DNA of 64,000 bases from Bacillota bacterium (GTDB lineage Bacteria; Bacillota; Clostridia; Lachnospirales; Lachnospiraceae), in the NCBI GenBank assembly GCA_023450835.1, contig JAEXGM010000097.1, forward strand, positions 58,802 to 122,801. Direction: 5' to 3'. The notes under the pieces were generated by a model, which saw only the letters and a list, made by a program, of their open reading frames with translations, ran no database searches and was not told the origin of the DNA. Every line of letters begins with the position of its first letter. The first letter of the stretch is position 1. The translations under genes and the position numbers were made by a program. This document shows positions 26,361 through 34,655 of this stretch, piece after piece.

Positions 26361-27902
26361 ATGAAGATGATTTTTGATTTTATTTTGGCATTATTACCTA
26401 TTATCTGGTTAATAATTGCTCTGACCGCTTTAAAAATTCCGGGTTTTAAAGCATGTTCCATTGCATTGGCGATTGCCTATGTACTTGCCGTATTCGTATG
26501 GCATATGCCGTTTACCGATAGTCTGCGTGCAGTTGCAGAAGGGGCTGCCCTTGCACTATGGCCTATCATTATTGTTATTATTGCAGCCATCTTTACTTAT
26601 AATGTCTGTGTCGCCACCGGCAAAATGGAGGTAATCAAAAAAATGCTGGCTGGCGTGACAAGAGATAAAAGAATTTTAGTACTTATCATAGCATGGGGTT
26701 TCGGCGGTTTTATGGAAGGAATGGCAGGGTTTGGAACTGCTGTAGCCATACCTGCCAGTATGCTCTGGGGATTGGGATTTGACCCGGTATTTGCGGCTAT
26801 TGTCTGCCTTATTGCTAATGCAACACCGACAGCTTTTGGTTCCATTGGTATACCCACCACAACATTAGCTAAGATTACCGGCCTTAATGTAATTGGTCTT
26901 TCCACCAATACGGTTATTCTCCTGGCAGCACTTATTCTGCTGACTCCTTTTGTTTTAGTAATGTTAACCGGAAAAGGCAAAAAAGGCCTGAAAGGTATTG
27001 TATTTATCACTTTCATATCAGGAGCAGCCTTCCTGATACCGGAATACCTGGTTGCAAGATATCTGGGAGCTGAACTTCCGGTAGTTATCGGCTCTGTCTG
27101 CTCTATGGCAGCTACTGTTTTAGCAGCCAAATTCCTTGGCAAAAAGAAAGTTGAAAAAGAATATCTCCTGGAAGGAAAGAATGAAGAAAAAACATCTTTA
27201 AAAGAAGCCTTAGTGGCCTGGAGTCCATTTATCCTGATTTTTATATTCCTCCTTGGAACTTCTAAATTAGTAGCACCTTTTAATGAACTCCTCGCAACCG
27301 TCAAAACAACTGTTAGTATTTACACAGGAAAGGGTGGTTCTCCTTATACTTTTTCCTGGCTGGCAACACCGGGACTTTGGATTATTCTCGCAGCTTTTAT
27401 CGGAGGAAAAATACAGGGAATAGGTTTCAAGGAAATGCTTGTTATCCTGAAAAAAACAATCCTGCAGATGATGAAGACAGTTATCACTATTATTGCCATT
27501 ATGGCCACTGCTAAGCTTATGGGATACAGCGGTATGATTGCTTCCATCTCGCTTGTGTTTGTTACCTATACCGGTCCTTTTTATCCTTTATTTGCACCTT
27601 TCTTAGGCTCTATCGGAACCTTTGTAACCGGAAGCGGTACTTCTTCCAGTGTACTATTCGGAGGACTGCAGGCAGAGACCTCTACGGCATTGGGATTAAA
27701 TCAGGCCTGGATTACTGCTTCCAACACGGCGGGTGCAGTTATGGGAAAAATGATTTCCCCTCAAAGTATCGCCGTTGCAGTAGCTGCCGTTAAACTGGAA
27801 GGAAAAGAAAACAAACTCTTAAGAGGAACTATTTATTACTACGTTCTGTTCATTGTTATCGTAGGGATAATTACTTTTATTGGATCAAGATTCCTGATGT
27901 GA
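26361..27902 (+). CDS. lctP: L-lactate permease LctP
   Basis: 513-residue lactate permease family transporter with 12 or more transmembrane helices. It starts MIFDFILALLPIIWLIIALT, as family members do. It carries the family segments GGFMEGMAGFGTAVAIPASML, ANATPTAFGSIGIPTTTLA and FVTGSGTSSSVLFGGLQ. It imports lactate, probably with protons. ATG 26361 is preferred to ATG 26349 because GGAGAAG (26351-26357) then serves as ribosome binding site. First gene of the lactate operon. Confidence 0.94.
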   Translation: MKMIFDFILALLPIIWLIIALTALKIPGFKACSIALAIAYVLAVFVWHMPFTDSLRAVAEGAALALWPIIIVIIAAIFTYNVCVATGKMEVIKKMLAGVTRDKRILVLIIAWGFGGFMEGMAGFGTAVAIPASMLWGLGFDPVFAAIVCLIANATPTAFGSIGIPTTTLAKITGLNVIGLSTNTVILLAALILLTPFVLVMLTGKGKKGLKGIVFITFISGAAFLIPEYLVARYLGAELPVVIGSVCSMAATVLAAKFLGKKKVEKEYLLEGKNEEKTSLKEALVAWSPFILIFIFLLGTSKLVAPFNELLATVKTTVSIYTGKGGSPYTFSWLATPGLWIILAAFIGGKIQGIGFKEMLVILKKTILQMMKTVITIIAIMATAKLMGYSGMIASISLVFVTYTGPFYPLFAPFLGSIGTFVTGSGTSSSVLFGGLQAETSTALGLNQAWITASNTAGAVMGKMISPQSIAVAVAAVKLEGKENKLLRGTIYYYVLFIVIVGIITFIGSRFLM

Positions 27903-27989
27903 CCGGACGTTTTATAACTGGTGAAAACGCAGGAAATAAAAAAGAAAAGATGGATTTGCCCTGAAGATGGGAGAGAAAGGAGTTAAGAT

Positions 27990-28778
27990 ATGAATATTTT
28001 AGTGTGTATCAAACAGGTGCCTGACAGTAATAAGGTGGAGGTGGATCCGGTTACCGGCGTATTAAAAAGGAACGGTGTGGAATCCAAAATGAATCCTTAT
28101 GATCTGTATGCAATTGAAACAGCACTTCGTATAAAGGAGGAACAGGGCGGAAGCATTACTGCTTTAACCATGGGACCGAATCAGGCAGCAGGAATAATCA
28201 GAGAGGCTTTTGCCATGGGAGTGGACTATGGTGTTTTGATATCAGACAGGAAATTTGGCGGAGCGGATGTTTTAGCTACCAGCTATACCCTTTCTCAGGG
28301 AATAAGGAAGTCAGGAGATTATGATTTAATCCTGTGCGGAAAACAGACAACGGATGGAGACACAGCTCAGGTAGGCCCTGAAGTGGCAGAGTGGCTGGGA
28401 ATTCCAAGTCTCTCCAATGTCTCAAAAATAGAGAAACTAAAAGAAGATTCCATGGTAGTAGAGATGGATATGACCCAGGAGATAGAAATAGCTGAAATTA
28501 AATACCCTTGCCTGCTGGCTGTTGATAAGGATATATTTATTCCCAGACTTCCCTCCTATGTGAGAAAGCAGGAGACAAAAGACAGAGAAATAAAAGTTAT
28601 AACTCTGGCTGACTTGGAAGACAAAGAGGAAAAGCACTACGGCTTAAATGGTTCTCCGACACAGGTGCAGCGTATTTTTCCTCCGGAAGTAAATGACCAC
28701 AGGGAAGTCTGGAACGGAGACGGCAGCGAGCTGACCGGCAGACTGATAAATAAGCTGAAAGAATTGAAATTCGCATAA
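27990..28778 (+). CDS. etfB: electron transfer flavoprotein beta subunit
   Basis: 262-residue EtfB (MNILVCIKQVPDSNKVEVDP, YDLYAIETALRIKE, CGKQTTDGDTAQVGPEVAEWLGIPSLS). It lies directly before EtfA and a FAD-linked lactate dehydrogenase, the order lctB-lctC-lctD described in Acetobacterium woodii. In that complex NAD-dependent lactate oxidation is driven by simultaneous oxidation of reduced ferredoxin (electron confurcation). That function is inferred here. AAAGGAGTTAAGAT precedes the ATG. Confidence 0.93.
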   Translation: MNILVCIKQVPDSNKVEVDPVTGVLKRNGVESKMNPYDLYAIETALRIKEEQGGSITALTMGPNQAAGIIREAFAMGVDYGVLISDRKFGGADVLATSYTLSQGIRKSGDYDLILCGKQTTDGDTAQVGPEVAEWLGIPSLSNVSKIEKLKEDSMVVEMDMTQEIEIAEIKYPCLLAVDKDIFIPRLPSYVRKQETKDREIKVITLADLEDKEEKHYGLNGSPTQVQRIFPPEVNDHREVWNGDGSELTGRLINKLKELKFA

Positions 28779-28791
28779 GGAGGAGAAAAGG

Positions 28792-29988
28792 ATGGCTAAG
28801 TTAATAATAAATCAGGAGAAAGTCGGCAATATCCAGGAGCTTATAAGTATTTGTCCTTTCGGAGCTTTGGAAGAAAAGGATAACAAACTTCAGATAAATG
28901 CAGCCTGTAAAATGTGTAAACTATGTGTGAAGAAAGGACCTCTGGGTGCAATTGAATACGTAGAAGAAGCGGTAGAAGCGGTAGATAAGGATAAATGGAA
29001 GGGAATTGCCGTATACGTTGACCATATGGACGGAGTTATACACCCGGTCACCTATGAATTAATCGGAAAAGCAAAGGAATTAGCAGAGAAAATCAATCAT
29101 CCGGTCTATGCCGTTATGATGGGGCATCATATCGGGACACAGTGTGAAGAACTGCTCCATTATGAGGTTGACAAAGTATTTGTATATGATAAAGAGGAGT
29201 TGGGACGTTTTAAGATGGAACCCTACACAAGGGTCTTTGAAGACTTTGTGGAGAATATAAGACCTACGGCTATCCTGATGGGAGCCACAACAGTAGGCAG
29301 ACAGCTGGCACCCAGACTGGCAGCAAGATTAAAGACCGGTCTGACAGCGGATTGTACCATACTGGATATCAATGATAACACAGATTTGGTACAGATAAGG
29401 CCGGCCTTTGGCGGCAATATCATGGCGCAGATACTGACACCGAATCACAGACCTCAGATGGCTACGGTTCGTTATAAGGTCATGAATGCACCGGAGAGGA
29501 AGGACATTACCAGGGGAGAGATTATTTCCTGCAATATTGATTCGAAGGAGTTAGTAAGTAAGGTCACTGTTCTGGATATCATTGAGAAGGAAAAGGAACA
29601 GTTCATTGAAGCTTCGGAAGTTCTTGTAGTAGCAGGCAGGGGTATTAAAAAAGAAGAGGATTTGGCGATGTTAAAAGAACTTGCCGAGCTTTTGGGCGGT
29701 CAGATAGCCTGTACCAGACCGGTCATGGAAGCCGGATGGCTGGAAGCAAAACGCCAGGTAGGCTTAAGCGGGCGTACGGTAAGGCCCAGATTAATCATTA
29801 CCTGTGGAGTATCCGGTTCTGTTCAGTTTACGGCAGGTATGAATAATTCCGAGCAGATAATTGCTATCAACAAGGATGAAAATGCACCTATTTTTAAGAC
29901 CGCACATTATTGTCTGGTAGGGGACTTATATGACATAATACCGGATTTAATCAGCAGGATAAAGGAAGGCAGGTCGGTAAGTGCCTAA
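28792..29988 (+). CDS. etfA: electron transfer flavoprotein alpha subunit with Fe-S domain
   Basis: 398-residue EtfA. The N-terminal extension has a ferredoxin-like cluster (CPFGAL, then CKMCKLC, about residues 22-50), as found in confurcating lactate dehydrogenase Etfs. The middle and C-terminal FAD domain follow (RPAFGGNIMAQI, VVAGRGIKKEEDLAM, GASRPVM-like TRPVMEAGW, GVSGSVQFTAGM, INKDENAPIF). It begins 14 bp after etfB behind AAGGAGGAG. It would relay electrons between ferredoxin, NAD and the dehydrogenase subunit. Confidence 0.94.
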   Translation: MAKLIINQEKVGNIQELISICPFGALEEKDNKLQINAACKMCKLCVKKGPLGAIEYVEEAVEAVDKDKWKGIAVYVDHMDGVIHPVTYELIGKAKELAEKINHPVYAVMMGHHIGTQCEELLHYEVDKVFVYDKEELGRFKMEPYTRVFEDFVENIRPTAILMGATTVGRQLAPRLAARLKTGLTADCTILDINDNTDLVQIRPAFGGNIMAQILTPNHRPQMATVRYKVMNAPERKDITRGEIISCNIDSKELVSKVTVLDIIEKEKEQFIEASEVLVVAGRGIKKEEDLAMLKELAELLGGQIACTRPVMEAGWLEAKRQVGLSGRTVRPRLIITCGVSGSVQFTAGMNNSEQIIAINKDENAPIFKTAHYCLVGDLYDIIPDLISRIKEGRSVSA

Positions 29989-30075
29989 AATCCCGTTTTC
30001 ATGGAAGAAAGTTAAAATAAACATTGGTGCGCATGGAAAGCCTGAAGATGCAAAGCAGCAGGAATGGAGGAATGT

Positions 30076-31479
30076 ATGAATTATAAAAGATTAGAACAGG
30101 AAGATTTAAATATCATCCGGTCAATTATAAAAGAGGAAGAAAGAATTCTTTATGGTGAGGAGATTAATGAAGAATATAGCCATGATGAATTAAGTGATAC
30201 AGTCAGTTATCCGGACGTTGTGGTGAAGGTGATATCCACAGAAGAGGTCTCCGCAGTTATGAAATATGCCTATGAGAACAATATACCGGTTACTCCAAGA
30301 GGTTCCGGAACAGGTTTAGTAGGAGCCTCCGTAGCAATAGAACACGGCATTATGCTGGATACCAGTCTGATGAATCGTTTTCTGGAGCTGGATGAAAATA
30401 ACCTTACCATTACGGTAGAGCCGGGAGTGCTGTTAATGGAGCTGGCGGCCTACGTTCAGGACAGAGATTTATTCTATCCTCCGGACCCGGGCGAAAAATC
30501 TGCGACCATAGGCGGTAATATCAGTACCAATGCCGGTGGTATGCGTGCCGTAAAATACGGTGTTACAAGAGATTATGTAAGAGGTCTTGAAGTAGTGCTT
30601 CCGGATGGAAAAGTTGTGGAATTCGGCGGTAAAGTGGTGAAAAACAGTACCGGATACGCCATGAAGGATCTGATGGTAGGTTCCGAAGGAACTTTGGGCA
30701 TTATTACAAAAGCGACCTTAAAGCTGCTTCCTTTACCGAAAAAGGCTATCAGTCTTCTGATTCCTTTTCCGACTCTTGAAAAAGCTATCCGGACGGTACC
30801 TTTTATCATCAAATCCAAATCTATACCGACAGCAATTGAATTTATGCAAAGAGAAGTAATTCTGGATGCCGAAAAATACCTGGGAAAGAAATTCCCGGAT
30901 AACAGTGCCGATGCATATCTCTTGCTTAAGTTTGACGGCAATTCCGCAGAAGAGATTGAGAAGGATTATGCCAATGTAGCTCAGATTTGTCTGGAGCAGG
31001 GAGCAATCGATATTTTGATATCTGATACCAATGAGAGAGAAGACTCCATATGGAAGGCCAGAGGAGCATTTTTGGAAGCTATCAAGGGCTCTACCACCTA
31101 TATGGATGAAGTGGATGTAGTAGTTCCGAGAGGTTCCGTTAATGAGATGGTGGAATATATCCATGGACTATATAAAGAAGTAGATATTCGTATCAAGAGC
31201 TTTGGCCATGCAGGAGACGGTAATCTTCATGCCTATATTCTAAAGGATGAATTAAACCAGGAAGAATGGGAAGATAAGATGAAAGCGGCCATGGATAAGA
31301 TATACGGAAAGGCCAGAGAGTTAAGCGGTCAGGTATCCGGTGAGCATGGTATCGGCTATGCCAAAAAATCATATCTTATGGAATCCATGGACCCGGCTAC
31401 GGTAGAAATTATGAGAGGAATCAAAAGAGCCTTCGATCCTAAGAATATTTTAAATCCTCATAAAGTTTGTCAGATGTAA
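30076..31479 (+). CDS. lctD: FAD-linked lactate dehydrogenase (LctD/GlcD-like)
   Basis: 467-residue FAD oxidase-fold enzyme. The PCMH FAD-binding domain (about 35-215) carries TPRGSGTGLVGASVA, PPDPGEKSATIGGNISTNAG and KNSTGYAMKDLMVGSEGTLGII. The C-terminal substrate cap has SFGHAGDGNLHAYIL and GEHGIGYAKK. No GlcF-type iron-sulfur partner is present; EtfAB takes that place. ATG 30076 follows GGAGG by 5 nt and is preferred to ATG 30064. Last gene of the operon. Stereospecificity (D or L) cannot be read; no racemase gene is seen nearby. Confidence 0.92.
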   Translation: MNYKRLEQEDLNIIRSIIKEEERILYGEEINEEYSHDELSDTVSYPDVVVKVISTEEVSAVMKYAYENNIPVTPRGSGTGLVGASVAIEHGIMLDTSLMNRFLELDENNLTITVEPGVLLMELAAYVQDRDLFYPPDPGEKSATIGGNISTNAGGMRAVKYGVTRDYVRGLEVVLPDGKVVEFGGKVVKNSTGYAMKDLMVGSEGTLGIITKATLKLLPLPKKAISLLIPFPTLEKAIRTVPFIIKSKSIPTAIEFMQREVILDAEKYLGKKFPDNSADAYLLLKFDGNSAEEIEKDYANVAQICLEQGAIDILISDTNEREDSIWKARGAFLEAIKGSTTYMDEVDVVVPRGSVNEMVEYIHGLYKEVDIRIKSFGHAGDGNLHAYILKDELNQEEWEDKMKAAMDKIYGKARELSGQVSGEHGIGYAKKSYLMESMDPATVEIMRGIKRAFDPKNILNPHKVCQM

Positions 31480-31502
31480 AAAACTGATTTCCTAATCACC
31501 AT

Positions 31503-31546
31503 AAGGGGCAGCAGAAATGGGTCAAAGCCATTGATGCTGCCCTTTT
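31503..31546 (+). terminator. terminator of the lactate operon
   Basis: An 11-bp stem (31503-31513 with 31535-31545, one G-T pair) with a structured loop, followed by TTTT. Confidence 0.85.
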
Positions 31547-31588
31547 ACTATTTTGTTTTTAAGAAAGAAAAATTATTATTGAAATCGT

Positions 31589-31644
31589 ATAATATAAATC
31601 ATATAATATAGACTATATTATTTAAATTGCATAATATAAATCAT
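31589..31644. promoter_or_regulatory. phased direct repeats around a palindrome
   Basis: The 14-bp direct repeat ATAATATAAATCAT occurs at 31589-31602 and 31631-31644, 42 bp apart (four helical turns). Between them lies a 17-bp palindrome TAATATAG-A-CTATATTA (31604-31620). It lies upstream of the HPr-like gene and looks like a regulator-binding region. No regulator can be named. Confidence 0.45.
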
Positions 31645-31759
31645 GTCACTTACTGACAGGACATAACTTATTTTCTTTTCTTTTACATTTTTATCATTAC
31701 TCCTTATACTAATTTTATAGAAATATTACAAAAATTTAGTTAAAAGGAGAGAATTTTTT

Positions 31760-32032
31760 ATGGAAAAAGTGACTGTAATGGTAGTAAACGCTGTTGGATT
31801 GCATGCCAGACCGGCAAGTCTTCTTACCAAACTAATAAAGGATTTTGACTGTGATATTGACGTCTACAAAAATGAAAATGACAGTAAACGATATCAGCCT
31901 AAAAGCATCTTGTCCATTATGGCTATGGGAGCTATGAAAGGGGACAAGTTAACCTTTGAGGTCAAAGGCAAAGATGAAAAAGAAGCAGCCAGGGCCATTG
32001 AAGATTTTATCCGGAATGGATGCGGGGAATAA
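31760..32032 (+). CDS. HPr-family phosphocarrier protein
   Basis: 90-residue HPr-like protein. The phosphorylation site GLHARPAS (His15) and the regulatory serine region KSILSIMAMGAMKG (Ser49) are both conserved, so it can probably be phosphorylated by Enzyme I and by HPr kinase. A few residues are inserted before the serine loop compared with standard HPr. It is not next to PTS genes. A receptor-type signalling domain follows in the same frame after one TAA stop codon and 26 open codons, so it may be part of a split or fused signalling protein rather than the general PTS carrier. Confidence 0.88.
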   Translation: MEKVTVMVVNAVGLHARPASLLTKLIKDFDCDIDVYKNENDSKRYQPKSILSIMAMGAMKGDKLTFEVKGKDEKEAARAIEDFIRNGCGE

Positions 32033-32110
32033 CAATCACAAAAGGAGAAGCCGGCAGTACAGGAATGGGGAAAGGTACAAATAACGGATAAGAAATTGGA
32101 GGATATCTTG

Positions 32111-32743
32111 ATGGAACAGATGAAGGCAATAACGGAACGGATTCATTCAGGAATTGAAGAGGTGGATGTAAATCTTCAGGATGTGGTGGAATCTTTTGTG
32201 GAAGCTTCTTCGAAAGCGGAAGAGGGAATGCAGGTCATAAACACAGGAGTCAGCCAGATGACTACCATTCGCGGGAATTTTAATTCCGTTGTTCAGGCAA
32301 TTGATAAGTTGGCATCAAAATCCGGAGAGATAAAAAATATTGTTGAAATGATTACCAGAATATCAAGGATGACCAACCTATTGGCATTAAATGCCTCCAT
32401 TGAAGCGGCAAGAGCCGGGGAACAGGGCAGAGGTTTTACCGTGGTTGCAAATGAAGTACGAAAATTGGCAGAGCAGTCCTCCGAAGCTGCAAAAGATATC
32501 GGTGCGTTAATCAATGCAATTGAAGAGGAGATTCATCAGACAGCTGAAACGATACAGAGCGTAAATAAGGATGTGGAATTAGGGGAAGCCGTTATTGCAG
32601 ATGCGGGTAAAACTTTTAATGGAATATTCTTAAATATTGAAAATGTGTCCGATAAAATCATGAATGTATCAGCGGCAATGGAAGAGGTATTTTCTGCCGC
32701 ACAGCTTCTGATTGAGGATACAAACAGCGACGGGCAGGCTTAA
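32111..32743 (+). CDS. sensor-less methyl-accepting chemotaxis signalling domain
   Basis: 211-residue soluble coiled-coil protein consisting almost only of an MCP signalling hairpin. The tip reads MTNLLALNASIEAARAGEQGRGF, then VVANEVRKLAEQSSEAAKDIG, the region that docks CheA and CheW. It has no membrane helix, HAMP or ligand domain. ATG 32111 has GGAGG (32098-32102) upstream, but the frame stays open back to the HPr stop codon (KPAVQEWGKVQITDKKLEDI). It may be a cytoplasmic receptor or the output half of a former HPr-MCP fusion. Confidence 0.85.
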   Translation: MEQMKAITERIHSGIEEVDVNLQDVVESFVEASSKAEEGMQVINTGVSQMTTIRGNFNSVVQAIDKLASKSGEIKNIVEMITRISRMTNLLALNASIEAARAGEQGRGFTVVANEVRKLAEQSSEAAKDIGALINAIEEEIHQTAETIQSVNKDVELGEAVIADAGKTFNGIFLNIENVSDKIMNVSAAMEEVFSAAQLLIEDTNSDGQA

Positions 32744-32768
32744 TAAAGAATAATATACTGGACTAGAG

Positions 32769-32802
32769 ATGGTTTGATTGTAAAAAATCAAACCATTTTT
32801 TT
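32769..32802 (+). terminator. intrinsic terminator
   Basis: ATGGTTTGATT with AATCAAACCAT (11 bp) and seven T end the HPr-MCP unit. Confidence 0.9.
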
Positions 32803-32809
32803 ATTTCTA

Positions 32810-32866
32810 TTGACAGACATACTACTCTGCGTTATTATGTAGTGGTACTAAGCGTTGTTAAGTACC
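32810..32866 (+). promoter_or_regulatory. PadR operon promoter and operator
   Basis: TTGACA (32810-32815), 17 nt and TATTAT (32833-32838) form the promoter. An inverted repeat GGTACT-N11-AGTACC (32844-32866) covers the start of transcription and is a plausible autoregulatory PadR site. Confidence 0.65.
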
Positions 32867-32902
32867 TATTTGGATATAAACTGTTTCAGCGAGGTGATGT
32901 AA

Positions 32903-33238
32903 TTGGAGAATTTAAGTGAAATGCTAAAAGGGGTACTGGAAGGAATTGTGCTTGAAATTATCGGACGGGATGAGATCTACGGCTATGAAATTGTAAGAAA
33001 ATTAAATACATTAGGATTTGAGGGCATTGCCGAAGGTACAGTTTACGCTCTGCTGGTGAGACTGGAGAAGAACCGGCTGGTCCATATTGTTAAAAAGCCC
33101 TCGGAAATTGGTCCGCCCAGAAAGTTTTATACTCTCAATGAACGGGGAAGGGAAGAATTAATGGCATTTTGGGAACGATGGGATTTTTTAAGTGAGCGCT
33201 TACAAATATTAAGAAATAACGGAGGGAAAGAAGTATGA
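32903..33238 (+). CDS. PadR-family transcriptional regulator
   Basis: 111-residue PadR regulator. The winged helix includes LEGIVLEIIGRDEIYGYEIVRKLN and EGTVYALLVRLEKNRLV, then GPPRKFYTLNERGREEL. It starts with TTG at 32903 behind GAGGTGAT and overlaps the next gene by 4 bp. Such PadR genes usually repress themselves and the membrane protein that follows. Confidence 0.9.
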   Translation: MENLSEMLKGVLEGIVLEIIGRDEIYGYEIVRKLNTLGFEGIAEGTVYALLVRLEKNRLVHIVKKPSEIGPPRKFYTLNERGREELMAFWERWDFLSERLQILRNNGGKEV

Positions 33239-33810
33239 ATTTTAGCAATGAGACAAAACAAAAAATAAACCAGTTTGCAAAAGAGCAGTCACAAAATTAT
33301 CTGGAAGAAGCAGAGATGACCTATCTGGAAATACTGCGGGCAAAGACTAACCAGACAAAACATAAAATTACAAGAAAACTGGCCCGGTTCAAGGGGAGCT
33401 CAGACCAGGCAATGGAAGCGCGCAACGACATGATACTTTACATGAGTGACTATATGAACGACCTGATGTCCAAGGGCTTCTCTGAAGAAGAAGCTTTTGA
33501 GAAGGCAAAGGAAGAACTGGCAGCCACCGGTAACTCTGAATTTCAGACCGGTTTGCAGGAACGAATCAGTCAGTATTATGTTGAACGTGACCCGGCGGAA
33601 TATGAAACAATCGGATTAATGTACGCCGGCTTTCTGTTTTTAGGTATTGCTATCGGAGCACTTGCAGGATTCCTTGCCAGCGGCGGTGTCCCTGCATTTT
33701 CAGGAGAAGGTTGGATATATACCCTTGTAGGAACCGGAGTCGGCTTATTTATTGGCCTGGGGTTGGGAGAAATAAGCCATGGCATTATCGTTGCCATGAA
33801 AAGAAAGTAG
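33235..33810 (+). CDS. PadR-associated membrane protein (permease-prefix-like)
   Basis: 191-residue protein. The soluble N-terminal half is helical and has the pattern LYMSDYMNDLMSKGFSEEEAFEKAKEELA seen in DUF1700/permease-prefix proteins. Two transmembrane helices follow (MYAGFLFLGIAIGALAGFLA and IYTLVGTGVGLFIGLGLGEI). Its start overlaps the PadR stop (ATGA). Role unknown; such pairs are often linked to envelope or antimicrobial stress. Confidence 0.8.
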   Translation: MNFSNETKQKINQFAKEQSQNYLEEAEMTYLEILRAKTNQTKHKITRKLARFKGSSDQAMEARNDMILYMSDYMNDLMSKGFSEEEAFEKAKEELAATGNSEFQTGLQERISQYYVERDPAEYETIGLMYAGFLFLGIAIGALAGFLASGGVPAFSGEGWIYTLVGTGVGLFIGLGLGEISHGIIVAMKRK

Positions 33811-33811
33811 G

Positions 33812-33920
33812 TGCTTATACCAGGGAAGGTTTTGAAGAATTAATTGCACAGACTGCTTTCTCACACCATAGAATCCAGAAACAGGGGATTGGCTTTCAGG
33901 TATGGAAGTACAAGGAGTGA
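33812..33920 (+). pseudogene. 3' remnant of a SAM methyltransferase gene
   Basis: Directly after the membrane-protein stop, a short open stretch reads YTREGFEELIAQTAFSHHR then IQKQGIGFQVWKYKE and a stop. This resembles the C-terminal tail common in class I methyltransferases (a YTREEFEEL..., IGFEVWL-type ending). No start or catalytic part is present, so it looks like a deletion scar. Based on recall of the tail pattern only. Confidence 0.4.
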
Positions 33921-33963
33921 GATAAATATATAGGGCTTAACAGATAAACAAGAGAAATGCCGC

Positions 33964-33992
33964 TTGACAAGATTCACAAATAAATATAACAT
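33964..33992 (+). promoter_or_regulatory. promoter of the DUF4395 gene
   Basis: TTGACA (33964-33969), 17 nt, TAACAT (33987-33992), 40 bp before the start codon. Confidence 0.55.
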
Positions 33993-34031
33993 ATCATATA
34001 TGAATAGTATATTTTGAAAGAGGGTTTTGTT

Positions 34032-34520
34032 ATGGCGATTAATTTTTCATGCCCGATTTCCGGAGAACAACGTGACAATACAACGGTTCGGGTCGTTGCA
34101 GGTTTTGTTTTTGTGATAGCAGGAGCTGCATTACTGACAGCATTGATGGTTTCGGCAAGGATATCTGCTATTATTATGGGTGTTTTAGCACTTGACTTCA
34201 TTATTCGTGGATTTGTTAAGCCAAAATACAGTCCGCTGGCAACCTTGGCAAGGGGAATTGTATCCGGATTGAACCTTCCGAAGAAAATGGTTGATAGTGC
34301 ACCAAAAGTATTTGCTGCTAGAATCGGTGTGATTTTTTCCGTACTTGCCGCTGTGCTTTATGCCGGTAATCTTCTCTATGCCGGCAGTATCGTTTTGGTT
34401 ATTCTCTTACTGTGTGCCGCATTAGAATCCTTTTTCAGCTTTTGTCTGGGCTGCTGGATGTATTCTTTATTGCCGAAGAGATTAGGTAATATTTTGGCCC
34501 AAGAAATCATAAAAGGTTAA
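34032..34520 (+). CDS. DUF4395 membrane protein
   Basis: 162-residue integral membrane protein with about four helices. The N-terminus MAINFSCPISGEQRDNTTVRVVAG, with its cysteine and the NENxVR-like segment, marks the DUF4395 family of unknown function. ATG 34032 follows AGAGGG; the upstream TTG (34014) is not used. In many bacteria DUF4395 proteins lie near thioredoxin or rhodanese genes; here it stands alone. Confidence 0.8.
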   Translation: MAINFSCPISGEQRDNTTVRVVAGFVFVIAGAALLTALMVSARISAIIMGVLALDFIIRGFVKPKYSPLATLARGIVSGLNLPKKMVDSAPKVFAARIGVIFSVLAAVLYAGNLLYAGSIVLVILLLCAALESFFSFCLGCWMYSLLPKRLGNILAQEIIKG

Positions 34521-34537
34521 TAAACAATATATAAGAA

Positions 34538-34569
34538 GCGGGTGTATGTTCTTTTGAAGATGCACCCGC
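34538..34569 (+). terminator. hairpin after the DUF4395 gene
   Basis: GCGGGTGTAT with ATGCACCCGC (10 bp, one G-T pair) and a 12-nt loop. The T-run is weak (GTTTAT), so termination may be partial. Confidence 0.55.
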
Positions 34570-34655
34570 GTTTATACATATCGTTGATATATAAGATACG
34601 TATTGGGTTAAGGAGAAACATTAAAAGTCAAATTATTGAAGGAGGTAACTATTAT

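Noticed and set aside
26597..27304. Long minus-strand open frame opposite lctP (235 codons)
   Set aside because: Shadow of the codon bias of lctP; no ribosome binding site and no recognisable protein.
31575..31600. Catabolite-response (cre) site before the HPr-like gene
   Set aside because: TGAAATCG matches only half of the cre consensus.
32030..32032. Programmed stop-codon read-through or selenocysteine at the HPr TAA
   Set aside because: TAA is not a selenocysteine codon and no downstream stimulatory structure is evident; treated as a normal stop with the frame noted.
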